DNA of 64,000 nt from Zoroaster sp. YZ-2022 (lineage: Eukaryota > Echinodermata > Asteroidea > Forcipulatida > Zoroasteridae). Of the stretch, positions 33,693 to 44,655 are shown in pieces. The stretch covers positions 81,710,472 through 81,774,471 of the forward strand of contig CM055816.1 of NCBI GenBank assembly GCA_029582265.1, written 5' to 3'. Both the position numbers and the translations under genes were made by a program. The notes under the pieces are model-generated. The model searched no databases, was not told the DNA's origin, and saw nothing but the letters and a program-made list of their open reading frames with translations. How positions within the stretch are numbered: position 1 is the first letter of the stretch; each line of letters begins with the position of its first letter.

Positions 33693-34192
33693 NNNNNNNN
33701 NNNNNNNNNNNNNNNNNNNNNNNNNNNNNNNNNNNNNNNNNNNNNNNNNNNNNNNNNNNNNNNNNNNNNNNNNNNNNNNNNNNNNNNNNNNNNNNNNNNN
33801 NNNNNNNNNNNNNNNNNNNNNNNNNNNNNNNNNNNNNNNNNNNNNNNNNNNNNNNNNNNNNNNNNNNNNNNNNNNNNNNNNNNNNNNNNNNNNNNNNNNN
33901 NNNNNNNNNNNNNNNNNNNNNNNNNNNNNNNNNNNNNNNNNNNNNNNNNNNNNNNNNNNNNNNNNNNNNNNNNNNNNNNNNNNNNNNNNNNNNNNNNNNN
34001 NNNNNNNNNNNNNNNNNNNNNNNNNNNNNNNNNNNNNNNNNNNNNNNNNNNNNNNNNNNNNNNNNNNNNNNNNNNNNNNNNNNNNNNNNNNNNNNNNNNN
34101 NNNNNNNNNNNNNNNNNNNNNNNNNNNNNNNNNNNNNNNNNNNNNNNNNNNNNNNNNNNNNNNNNNNNNNNNNNNNNNNNNNNNNNNNNNNN
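33693..34192. other. Assembly gap, 500 N
   Basis: Exactly 500 Ns, a size that is probably nominal. It lies at the inner edge of the inverted duplicate of gene A, so the break point of the duplication is hidden. Open frames spanning it are not real. Confidence 0.99.
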
Positions 34193-34521
34193 AAAATTTT
34201 CTGCACTGAAAGCAGTTCTCTGGTCCAGATGGGACCATATGGTAAAAGTAAAACCTGAAACTATTTATACTAGCATTTTTGGGGGCTTATGAAAATGATG
34301 TCTGCTTTGTCAGTTATTTTTTGCATGTTCTTTATGCAGGAATATTCTTCTCATTTTTACTCATTTTTCTAAAACTATAGCACTTCAGGCAGAAAAAATT
34401 CAAGGGTGGTTTTCCACCATGATCATTTTTATACCATGCTAGTTCTGTGTAAATCTGTGAACTTTTAGATTTTTCGAACTTACCAATCCTGTAACATGTT
34501 TTTATGAATTTAAAAACTTAC

Positions 34522-34652
34522 CCTTGTCGTCCATTGTAGATTAATGAAAGTCTCTTTTTTTTGTCAGTTATCTTGTGTTTTCTGATGAGATGGTGGCTCA
34601 CCCAGCGTACTGTTTGCTCACAGAGGGGACACTCCCGAGCAGATCTCACTGA
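34522..34652 (-). CDS. Gene copy B, C2H2-like zinc-finger exon
   Basis: On the minus strand, acceptor CTTCATAG precedes 34652 and a GTAAGT donor follows 34522. The exon reads SVRSARECPLCEQ, then VSHHLIRKHKI, and remains open to the donor, unlike copy A. C-x2-C and H-x4-H spacing supports zinc binding. Substitutions between the copies include Trp to Arg before ECPLC and Asp to Glu after it. The exon end is in phase 2, which does not match the phase-0 start of the next exon known from copy A, so an exon between them or an indel in both copies is possible. Later exons of copy B would fall in or beyond the N gap. Confidence 0.6.
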
Positions 34653-34918
34653 CTATGAAGAAGTAAAGGGCAACAATAGGGTAAGTAAGTAGTATCACAA
34701 AGCGTCCTCCATAATTGGTGAAAAACACATGAACACCCATGAACATTTCTAGGGCAAAGCAAAAGCAACCATAATGACTCAAGAATGGTATCTAGCATTA
34801 TAATTACTTATAAGAATTTACCTAAAAAAGTGACCCAACAAAATATTCAATAAGTGACTATCTGTAACACTGTGTAAGTCTTTAAAGAGTTAAAAAGGTT
34901 CTGAAAAGAGAGCCAATG

Positions 34919-35772
34919 GACCGAATTAATAAAAGTTAGCAATTGATTACTAGAAAAAGCTTAAAGCAATAGCAATTGATTGACAAATAAAAGGTGTAGC
35001 ATAAGCAATTGCTCAAAAATGTAAAAATAACCATTTGCTTTGACTAACGCCTGTTTCTTGCCAGGCCTAACAAATGCTTTATGAGTATAACAATAGCAGG
35101 TCAGGGAAAAGTGCATCTTATCGGTGTGCTGTATACTGGTAGGCCTACTCATTTCTCAACACGATTCGAACTCGAGTATGGATGCTGATTGGGATTCCGA
35201 TGCTTTTTTTTAAATGTAAGTCGCCCATCACAAGGCCAAAAGGCCACTCAAGGTGAGGGCTAACAAGAAAATTAGTTAAGTTAAGAGAAACCTGTTGACA
35301 TTACACTTGAACTTAAATAGATTGTATGCAACAGGGAAACAAGATGAAGGCTAGTCGCAATGTTGAGCAAACTCTTAATGAATTATTGGTTTCAATAATT
35401 AAAGAACATCCCGTTCTTATCCAGAAGAGCCAGTTGCCTGGCACCAAGAAAAAGAAGACAAATGCACTTCAAATAGCCAAAAAAGTAATCGCTACCAATA
35501 CTGGAAAAGCTATGGATGACAAGCAGATATACATGTATGTAACAAAATTGCCAACATGAAGGGCCAAGTTAAGAAAAAAAAACAGATGTAAACCATGATG
35601 GCAGCAGTAGTGCAATGTGGAGGTGTTAGCAAAAGAGCAAGCTCCTAATTGATGATCTTGGAAAAATACTAGCGAATGCTCCGGGTTATTAGTAAAAGGT
35701 CGGGTATTGCTAACATTTATTTATAAAGAAAATTGTTTAGTAAAAGCAATTGCTAGTTTTTATTAATTCGGC
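34919..35772 (+). mobile_element. 854-bp TIR element with 6-bp target duplication
   Basis: The left end GACCGAATTAATAAAAGTTA and the inverted right end GCCGAATTAATAAAAACTAG form TIRs of about 30 bp. CCAATG is duplicated at 34913-34918 and 35773-35778. Copy A keeps the empty site (AGACATTGGCTTTC at 16959), which fixes the boundaries. CAATTG words recur inside both ends. The element carries a Myb/SANT-like frame. Six-base duplications are known for few superfamilies (IS3EU is one), but I cannot assign it. Confidence 0.8.
35326..35559 (+). pseudogene. Myb/SANT-like DNA-binding fragment inside the TIR element
   Basis: A 77-codon frame contains LNELLVSIIKEHPVLIQ, KSQLPGTKKKKTNALQIAKK and DKQIYMYV. 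The sense continues after a one-base shift as NMKGQVKKKTDVN and then LLIDDLGKILANAP, with a stop at the WRC position. This pattern matches the N-terminal Myb/SANT-like domains carried by several animal DNA transposons. No transposase catalytic domain is present. The element is therefore a decayed, internally deleted copy. Confidence 0.5.
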
Positions 35773-35844
35773 CCAATGTCTCACATAACTGTGTGATGCT
35801 TGTGTATCTTGATGGGGCTAATAAGTTAATGAAAACTTGCTTAC

Positions 35845-36282
35845 TGGGGCTCTTCTTGGTCTGGCCTTTGGCCTCTTGCGGCGGCTTGGCTGCAACCAGT
35901 GGGGCACACAAGCTGTATCCTGGACATCATCTCTTTTGTCTTCCTCGTCGTCCATATCTTCTTCTTCTTCGTCATCGTCATCTTCCTCACTCGCCTCGTA
36001 GTCTTCATCCTTGTCTTGTTCGTCTTCCTCATCTTCCTCACCCACCTCATAGTCTTCATCATCCTTGTCCTGATCATCCTGCTCGTCTTCCTCACTCACC
36101 TCGTTGTCTTCATAATCCTTGTCCTGCTCGTCCTGCTTGTCCTGCTCGTCCTGCTTGTCCTGCTCGTATTGCTCATCTTGATTGTCCTGCTCGCCTTGCC
36201 CATCTTCGTCATCCACGTCCATATCCACATCTTCATTGAAGCCTCCCTCACTCAGCCCGTTTAGTATTCTGAGGTGGTTTAC
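35845..36282 (-). CDS. Gene copy B, acidic repeat exon
   Basis: On the minus strand the exon runs from acceptor ATAATGTCTAG to a GTAAGC donor. It is 438 bp (146 codons), phase 0 at both ends, in one open frame. It starts VNHLRILNGLSEGGFNED, then has acidic DEQ/DKQ repeats (QDEQDKQDEQDK; DYEVGEEDEEDEQDKDED). It ends CVPHWLQPSRRKRPKARP before the donor, where the last exon base differs from copy A (A for G). It is the uninterrupted counterpart of the exon split by a LINE in copy A. A strongly acidic domain next to a basic segment suggests a nuclear protein, but the function is unknown. Confidence 0.7.
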
Positions 36283-36640
36283 CTAGACATTATGGGCAAC
36301 GTAAGTCAATTAACCTTTAACAATAGCAGCAACAGATTTGAAAGGTGCCAGTCCAAGCCAACAATTTGTTTGTTTACAAACTTAAAATCCATGTCACAAT
36401 GGGTAAATCCCAAGCTCAAGTGTAAACCAGACATCTCTATATGCAGTTAAAAGTTAACTTTTACAAACTTTGTTGAATTATAATTCTTACAAATACTACA
36501 TTATTGAGAGGCATTTCATAGTAACAAATGTAGATGAATTTTTTTGGTTAGTTACCTTCTGCCTCCTCATGACTTCAGTGAATCTGTTGAAAACCAAGAA
36601 TAAGTTATTAGTTTATGCCTTAAAAACTTAGTGCCTATTC
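36283..36640. other. No gene seen
   Basis: Upstream intron or flank of copy B. No exon equivalent to the SAM-like exon of copy A is recognisable here. Confidence 0.4.
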
Positions 36641-37957
36641 TATCGAAACCCCTCAAAAAAGTTTGGAAATTTTTTTCAATTACCTATATTTCGGTTATTT
36701 GTGACTTGTTTATATCATGTCGCATATCAATGGAAAGCTTATTCATTCCCAGCAACTCTGTTGTGAATGCGCCAAATTTGCCATTATTTGGCTCAACGGA
36801 ACAACCAACTCTGTCAACAACAACCAACTCTCTATCAATAAAAAATAATAAACAAGACATACAGTCTGAACTTCAGTAGCGGGAGGAAGAACCATAAGCA
36901 GCCACAACAGCCTGGCACATCCTCCTCATGCTGGGCACTAGCCTGGTCATGTGTTGCTGTGGGATGGCATTCCATTCCTCAACCAGGATTTGTCGCAGGT
37001 CAACCAACGTGGTTGCGTTGGTTACTCTAGCACGTACAGCACGACCGAGCTGACCCCACAAGTGTTCAATTGGGTTGAGGTCTGGGCTGTTGGCAGGCCC
37101 TTCCATTCTCTCTAATACCACATTCTGGAGGTAGTCTGTGATAATCTTGACTCTGTGGGGGTGAGCGTTATCATCTTGGAGGATGGCGTTAGGTCCCAGA
37201 TTGTGGAGATATGGGATTGCCACTAGCTGCAGAATATCATCCCGATATCTTACTGCATTGAGATTGCCTACAATGGTGACAAGCCTTGTTTTGCCAGTGA
37301 TTGAGATACCACCCCACACCATGATACTGCCCCCACCAAAAGCTGCTACTCGTTCGATGCAACAATCAGCATAGCGTTCTCCACGTTGTCTCCATACTTT
37401 GACCCTGCCATCAAACTACCGCAGACAAAACCTGGACTCATCACTGAACATGACATTCCTCCACATGTTCAGGTTCCATTGTCGATGTTGCCGACACCAG
37501 CGCAAACGGGCCTGATGGTGAATGGCAGTCATTGCAGGCTTATGAGCTCGGATATTGACTGCGTGTAGTCTGTTCCTTATCGTCTGATCAGACACCCGTC
37601 TGCCATACTATCTTGCAGATCTTGCCTGCAAAGCTCTACGGTTACTAAGTGATGCTAAGATGAGGAACCAGTCTTCTTGGGGTGTTGTCTTCTTGGGACG
37701 CCCACTTTGCGGTCTGTCTTTGACATCACCGGTTTCACCGAACTTGACCTTCAGTTTGGAGATGGTACTAGGGCTCACTACAAATAATGCTGCAACTTGC
37801 TTCTGGGGAACACCAGATTCAACCTGCCCTATGGCACGGGCCTTCTCAAGATTGGGTAATAAGCTTTCCATTGATATGTGTCATGATATGAACAGGTCAC
37901 ATATAACCAAAATATAGGTGATTGAAAAAAGTTTCCAAACTGTTTTTGAGGGCTTTA
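36641..37957 (-). mobile_element. Tc1/mariner-type element, about 1.3 kb
   Basis: Long inverted ends of about 95 bp (36650-36740 and 37860-37948) share CTCAAAAA, AGTTTGGAAA, TTTTTTCAAT and CATATCAATGGAAAGCTTAT. TA occurs outside both ends (36641-36642, 37956-37957). The interior holds a minus-strand transposase in pieces. Confidence 0.85.
36873..37871 (-). pseudogene. Tc1-like transposase, broken
   Basis: The N-terminal part (37871-37608) has the paired-like helix-turn-helix with VPQKQVAALFVVSPSTISKL and the GRPKKTT linker. The C-terminal part (37322-36873) has MVWGGIS, then ILQDDNAHPHR with the second catalytic Asp, and then NSPDLNPIEHLWG, which carries the last acidic residue. Between them the frame is disrupted, although words such as NLNMWRNVMFSDESRF near 37450 are still readable in the right order. 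At least one frameshift or stop separates the halves. The protein would be about 330 residues in an intact relative. Confidence 0.85.
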
Positions 37958-37976
37958 GTTTATATTCCTTCATTGC

Positions 37977-38485
37977 TTAAAGAGGCACTCTAAGGTCAAA
38001 TTCAGTTTTATGATGCACTCATTTTCCAATAGATAGAGTCCTTATTAAAGTGTGAAAAAAATTACAAGTCTCTAACTTCACTTTAAAGTGGTGTAACATA
38101 TCATTTTCTTTGATACCCTTTCAGAGCGATATTTGAAACATGACGTCACTATTTTCTTACGGTAAATGAGTCTGTACAGGAATTTTTTGTTTTTCAAAAA
38201 GTCAATTTCAATGCCAATTTGATCAAATATTGTGGAGATTCAGGAATGAAGTGCAAATTCACCGTACAAAAATGTAGAGATCCATTTATTTGAAATGTGA
38301 CGTCACTGTTGTCTTTGGATGTTAACAAATTTCACACAGGAAGGTTATCAAATAAAATGACATTTTACATCACTTTAACGTGAGGTTAGAGACTAATTTT
38401 TGTGTGTAATTTTTTCACACTTTAATAAGGACTCTAGTTATTGGAAAATCACAAAACTAAATTTGACCTTAGAGCCCCTCTTTAA
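37977..38485. mobile_element. 501-bp MITE flanked by TTAA
   Basis: TTAA at 37977-37980 and 38482-38485 flanks AGAGGCACTCTAAGGTCAAA and its inverted counterpart. The TIRs extend about 100 bp and include TAGAGTCCTTATTAAAGTGT, with small differences. It has no coding capacity. The TTAA target suggests a Kolobok or piggyBac-type source. It lies 20 bp from the Tc1 element. Confidence 0.85.
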
Positions 38486-38880
38486 GTATGAATAAATGGA
38501 AATTAACCTTTCGGAGACCAAAATGTGCAGTATAATCACTCAAACACATGCATGGTAGATTGTGTAACATTTGTTTTTGTTGAGCAAAGATGTAAAACAG
38601 GGTTTAATTTAGTTTCATTTTTTTAATCAAGTAGAATGTCTGTATTTGTCTATTTCAAGTGTTAATATTTCTCATTGCTTAAGGAGGCACCAGGTGGCAT
38701 AGAGGATGCAGTCAGAGACATGGATTCTTTGTGCACTGCTTCAGCTGATGTCCAATTCTACTCCGATGGTTGCAGCCGGTAAAATGAACTGGACAGATCT
38801 AGATGGACAGGTATTAAAACACATTCACCTACTGGAATATCAGGAGATCCTTTTCCCCCACTGATGGATGCCCATGTCTG
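38486..38880. other. No firm gene; possible short exon at 38684-38780
   Basis: A segment after GCTTAAG at about 38685 reads GIEDAVRDMDSLCTASADVQ and ends near GCCG/GTAAAATG, so it could be an isolated exon. I recognise no domain and saw no partner exon in phase. Confidence 0.2.
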
Positions 38881-38929
38881 GGGTTAGGGTTAGGATTAGG
38901 GTTAAGGTTAGGGTTATAGTTATAGTTAG
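38881..38929. repeat. Interstitial TTAGGG-like patch
   Basis: GGGTTAGGGTTAGGATTAGG continues as degenerate TTAGGG/TTAAGG/TTATAG units for about 49 bp. This is the animal telomere repeat at an internal site. Confidence 0.85.
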
Positions 38930-40610
38930 ATATGCGGGGAAAAAGTGCTACACAAGTGGAATTCTATAAATGAACACCTACTTTTTCGCATTGAAATGAA
39001 TGACTTTGCTGATAATTAAGTTGTTTAAATTGGAGAAAAAGCTAACATACTTGGCTAGCCCAGAAGAAACAGTCTGTTGAATGGTCGTACAATCAAGCAA
39101 TATAAGCATCGTTCATACCTTGTAGCCAGGGATAGCTATTGTAGAACTCTTTCTCTGTGCTGTACTGTGGTATTCTTATACAAAAGTGAAACTCCTGCAG
39201 GTTGGTAGCCTAGGGAGAACCCCTTAGGTTGCACATTGTTCTGGCTATACGGCAAACAAACTGACACAGGTTTTTGGGGTCCAAAGTTTGAAAACTACAA
39301 TGATTGTGTGATTGAACCTCTGAAAGTGAAAAATACCATCGAGTTGCAATTTTTGCTGGTCTAGGAGGACATTTGTCACTTTCACCCAAAAATTTCACCC
39401 ACTAAAGAAAATTTGATGGTGCCCCAATTTCCCCCTTCGAAATTAGACCTTAGTTATTGCACTGTAACTCATTATTACCCTTTATGTCCCCTACCAAGTG
39501 AAACACTAAACCCCAATGGCATCTTTGTGCAGTTTGGAACAGGTGTGACACATTTCTTTTGTGTTGGTGTCCTCAAGTACTTCCAAGATTGTGCCATCTT
39601 GATAAGAATATGAAGGGCCTTATTAATTATTTTCACGTTTCAAAAGGATAATTGTTTTGTATTTATATTAATTTGTAGGCATTCTGGAGTTCATTAAAAA
39701 GTTCTGCTACCTCGGCTCAACTGGAGTCCATGGTTAGTCCATCTTTGCCAAGTTCAGGTCAGCTAGAGGAGACTTTGCAGTTTAGTCACATGAACTGAAT
39801 GGATAATGATAGGATCTGCTCTATAGTGAATTGAACAGTGAAAGATAGCAACTGGACACCTACGCTAAAACTTGAAGAATTCCTGAAAAGGGGACTTTAC
39901 CAGCATGTTGCATCTCTCCCTTCATATTGGAAATTTCTTGGTGTACAGACGGCGAGTGATGGTCCATTTGTGGATGATACCTACATGTATGGGATGCAAC
40001 ATGCACCTTGAATGAAGGATAACCTGACCCAAAATTTGAGACAAAGTCTATTTGACTCCTTGGATAGCTTTATAATGGGTGAGCTTGATACATTCTGAGG
40101 TAATTCTGATTCTGCAAAGGCTTTTAGAGTACATGTAAATAAGGATTTACGCATTGATCTACAAAACACTTTAGTTCCATTTAATCTAAAATTTTAATCT
40201 CAAAATTAGGCCAATGGATCCACTGTTTTTGGAACATGGCACAGCTGACCATTGGCTACTCAGGTGTGCCATATACCATAGGTGACAATCAATTGGCTCT
40301 ATAGGTTTGTTATTTCATATATTAATGGTGAATCAAACCAAGTGGGGACACAGGTTTTTCAGCGTTCCCAGTAATGTGTGCTGGCTTTAATAAGAAGTGG
40401 TTTTCTCAAAGGTTTTAACATATATACCTCTTTCAATGGACATTTAAAGGGAAGTTGATTCCATTCCTTTAGTTTTCACAGGGTGGTTGCTAGACAGCAG
40501 CAGGATTTAAAAGTTGTTTAGTTTATCTTATTCCACTTATTGTCACGAGAAGTGTCTGGTCAGATAACTCAAGGGACTGGCTTTATGACTTACAGTCCAA
40601 TTTGCACTCT
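38930..40610. other. No gene seen
   Basis: No recognised exon or element. Short frames at 39210-39398 and 39413-39613 show no domain. Confidence 0.35.
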
Positions 40611-41033
40611 CAGGGCTCAAAATTAATATTTTTTATCTATGGTAACTCACAGGACTAGTAACTTTCTTCATTTACTAGCCCTCCCTGTTTTTTAGTCGTC
40701 CTAAAAGCGACTGTACAAACAAAATTTTAATAAAACATTGATTCAATAATCCCCAGTTGGTGTGCCCCCCCCTTTTTTTGTTTTACTTTTTAAAAGTCAA
40801 TGTCGGATTCTGTGCATGTGATGGGTCAGCCGGCAGCAAAAGAACGCACGCCGGATGTGTATAGCGAGTGTGTAACTGCATGGACTGTAATGAGCAATCA
40901 CTAGCTTGTTTTTCTTGTCAAGGTCAAGTTCTCGGATCAAATTGTTTTTAAATTACCACTAGCACAGCGGACTACCTACGTACCCCTGTAGCCAGTAGTC
41001 CAATTGAAAATTTACCATTGATTTTGAGCCCTG
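40611..41033. mobile_element. hAT-like MITE, 423 bp
   Basis: The left end CAGGGCTCAAAATTAAT and the right end ATTGATTTTGAGCCCTG are inverted repeats. CAGGG...CCCTG ends are typical of hAT elements. The flanking eight bases do not match well, so the target duplication is not confirmed. It has no coding capacity. Confidence 0.7.
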
Positions 41034-42715
41034 ATTCTCTAAAGTAGCTACATACTGTACAGACTACTACACAGTATCCATATAGGAGAAATCCATGTTT
41101 TATTGCATAAATTGTAGAAATGTTTTATGCACATGATATCCACTTCTTGAGAAAATCATACATTTGTTTCATGTACCATATACTGCTGTTCAACCTGAAA
41201 GTTTATCTGTTAATTATCTGATACATTTTATGGATAGATATGTGAGTCAGCATAACCTTAAATCAATTTAAGAGTGGCATACACCCTATTCTTCTCTCTA
41301 ATCCCATGAACAATTGATCCACCATCTATGCCAGCTGTTAAAAAAATTGCAGTGAAAAGTTTTTCTAGAAGACTTTAACGTTTGGCTGGTTCACAATGTG
41401 GTACATTTTTATAGCAGTTGAATTTAAACTTAATTTGTACATTTTTAAAATTGTTAAATTGTTTGTACTTTTTTTGGCATGCATGTTGTCACTCTTTGTA
41501 TATATTTTGTTTATTCAGCAGTGCTGGAGCAGTTGCCCTATTAAAGGAAATGTTTGTGTTTTACCAATAAATACAGTTTTTATTCAGATATGTTGGTTTT
41601 AAAATGTGATCCCACGTTTTTAGGTGGTGGTTTCTATCAACTGATGACCTCTTAATTCTGTCATTACTGCATTTTGTCTACAGACAAGTTCTAAATAGCA
41701 AGACAGTAATAAAACAAACAAAACAATATTAATAAGAACATCATCAGATTAGATAGATAGTACAACATTGGCTTCTGCATCATATCTCCGGCATACTATC
41801 AAAATACATAAGCTCACGTGATCCATTGAAAGTACTACTTTACCCGGGAATTTGGAATTTTTTATTATAAAGAAACAGTATCTCAATTTGAAGAAAGATT
41901 TGTAATTGAACTGCCTAATCATCAAGACTGGTACTACCAAGTAAAGAAATAAAAACCCAATGTTGTACAGTCTAGTTCCAAGAGAGATAAAGGAACTAAC
42001 ATAACATCAAACATCATGCGTAGAAATGGAATGGAACTCATGACCAATGATTCTCATCAATTCCAGGAATGTACAATTTATATCAAATGTTGCTAATTTG
42101 TCCTCCCCCAATTAAATTATTAGGGATTGGCAACAAATATAGACAAAAGTGATTTCTTTCAGTCAGAAACTCTAACTAATTATGAAGTTCATTCATGCAC
42201 CAATTATGTTTGAAATACAGTCAAGCTAGAGGGAATAACATACCAAAAGAACTGAAGACCTCAAAAAGAAAAAAATATCCTCATTTTGATTGAGCCACAA
42301 ATATACGGACAATACGTGCAAAGGTGTGAGATCCTTAATAAAAAAGCACATGACATACTCAAATCAAACACATTTTGTAATAAGTTTCTTGGTGAAACCA
42401 GACTGAACAAGGCTATAACCAAGAAAAATATTATTACTATTAGATAAATTTGACATGAAATATTTAATTAAAAGATATTCCACTGGAAAATAAATTACTC
42501 TTTCAGAATCTACCAATAACCCATTATCAACCATTGTCCAGATCTGTTTGATATTGCAAGACAAGGTCAAGCCCCTCACAAATATAGAACCTGACACTGG
42601 AGATAATAGAACAGATGTTTTTTGAAGTTCATTTTATTTGCCTTCAAAGATGTTTGCCACAAATAATATTTCAAGGGTATAACATTAATCTATCACACTG
42701 AATCCACCACATCAG
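41034..42715. other. No gene seen
   Basis: AT-rich sequence without a recognisable exon on either strand. Confidence 0.35.
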
Positions 42716-42806
42716 TTCTTGGGGATGATTGATGTACCTGTAATCCTGTTTGTTTTCCCAGAGAGGCTCTGAAGCATTCCGCCATCTTATGTCAAAAGTG
42801 TGAGCC
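42716..42806 (+). pseudogene. Third copy of the RGTEAF exon of gene A
   Basis: The stretch from CAGTTCTTGGGGATGA through an intron end and a TTTTCCCAG acceptor (exon start 42762) parallels 18418-18520. The exon reads RGSEAFRHLMSKV and then TGA. Several changes from copy A are synonymous (CAC/CAT-type third-position changes), which suggests past selection before decay. Only this exon is recognisable; neighbours expected from copy A are not seen. Confidence 0.7.
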
Positions 42807-44655
42807 TCAAGGCCAAATTTTGCTTAAAATTAAATAGGTACATCAAACAGGTACATCAAACAAATAAGCTTCCTCTTCAGACCAAGTTTCTGATACATGT
42901 ACATGTACTCTGAAAATTAGTCCAACAAATTACGTACTCGATATTTCCATTACTGACAGTCTTCATTTCACACTTGCCACAGTGCCCTACTTTTGAATGG
43001 ACACATAAGCATTGAATCCCAAAGATTTCCTACAATCGATTTGAGAGAGCGTTGCATTGGTCAACCATGGAGCACTTTGACCAGTATCCTTGCATATGTA
43101 CATGCAGAATATCTTTTCTCCTGTTGCTACCATATGAATTAATACAAAGTGTTCATATGTTCATGTGTGATGAATGATCTTTACTTCAGTCCAAGAACAC
43201 TTGAAAACAGTATGTACAGTGTAGTTTGTAGCTTCTGTGCAGACCAAATAAGAAAGACATCTGCACGCAATCTTCCAAGTCATTTCCTGAACAAGAGATG
43301 CAGAAAGGCAAATATTAGCATGATGTGCAACAATCAAGATTTAGAATTTTGGTGGTGGGACGATTAAACATTCAAAAAGAATTACACAAATGCCAGTGGG
43401 GGATCAAATTTGGTGTACCAGAATCATCAACAGAGTGTTCGGGAAAATTGATAGAATAGTTAAAAGAATGCCATATGATAACAATAATTGTGCAAAGTAC
43501 CTTGAATTAGAAGTCTATAAGATGTAGTTATACATAGCACCACACCATTGCACTTTATGTACATTACATGTACACATACAATGTACACCTAAGAATACCA
43601 CTTTTTAATGAGTTACAAATGCATCATGGGAGTAGGCACTTCATGCTATCCCCCTTTTGAGAATGAGATGTATGATTTTGGGGAATAGTAATTTTATTTT
43701 TTATTTTTTTTTTGCCAACGCTTATAAGTACAGTGTATGTAATACTTGTTGGGAAGATCAGTACATATAAGCTTGCAAACAGTCTTGTGTTTGAGTCATG
43801 TCTGAGCCATCAATTAGTTTTAATTGAATCAGCTCAATTTTAATGTGTTTGTAAAGATTGCAACACACCATGTGACCTTAAAAAGACCTAATCGTTAAAG
43901 TTTAAGTTGTGACCAAAATCAAGTTAGCTTTGAACTTGTGTATGCTTTGACTACAATCACCATTTCTATATACATGTACATGTATTTTATTTACAATTTC
44001 GAAAAGAAAAAAAATATTTACAGCTCAAATTTTGTGGCATTACACATACAGGGCACTGCTAGGGTTTGTACCAGTGGAGGGTAAATTAATGCTCACAGAT
44101 ACCTTGAAGATGTTTCGTCTTTGTCAGGATATGTACTTGGTTGTGGTATTGCCAGGAAATGTAAACAACCTACAAAGGGAAATAGAATCAATTAGACTAA
44201 TTATAGAACAATACTTGGTACATGTACATACAAACCTTATCATTATTAGGTTATTTTTTTCTAATTCAACCAATAGAACACTGGCAAGATCAGACCATGA
44301 AGAGTGACTCCAAACTTTCTCCTACATACACATATGTATCAAGGTCTATTCCAAAAACCTGATCAATGAGGCAAAGAGTAATCAGGTTTATTAAGTGACA
44401 TCCATTGTGTCCAAAACCTCAAAAGCAAATAGCAGAATGGGTTTGAGTATAAGTTTTCACTTAGAAATGTCTCACAAATATACATGTTGTTATTCCTTTT
44501 AATTTTACACTGTATTGGCATGTTCATTTGTGCTTGAACCTTAACACTTTACACAACAGAGCCTTTCATTGTCAAGTTAAGTACTACTACTAGTACCTCT
44601 AGCTGCCATGCCAAATTCAGAAAGTGGTTCCAAACTTGTCAAATTGCAGACACCC
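42807..44655. other. No gene seen
   Basis: AT-rich sequence. Open frames at 43149-43367 and 44032-44307 have no recognised domain. Confidence 0.35.

Larger units (their letters stand above)
34193..36282 (-). repeat. Inverted duplicate of the 15.88-17.71 kb region
   Basis: Read on the minus strand, this interval matches the plus-strand interval 15879-17708 through exons and introns. Examples are AAAATTTTCTGCACTGAAAG at 34195 against the complement at about 17690, and the matched finger and acidic exons. The copies are about 16.5 kb apart and inverted. Copy B carries an insertion (34919-35772) that copy A lacks. Copy A carries a LINE (16061-16535) that copy B lacks. Confidence 0.9.

Noticed and set aside
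33615..34292. Open frames of 170-220 codons across the first gap
   Set aside because: They consist of Ns; no sequence supports them.
36631..36879. 82-codon plus-strand frame
   Set aside because: It is a translation of the Tc1 terminal inverted repeat.
38881..38929. Chromosome end
   Set aside because: The telomere-like run is only about 49 bp, is degenerate, and has ordinary sequence on both sides.
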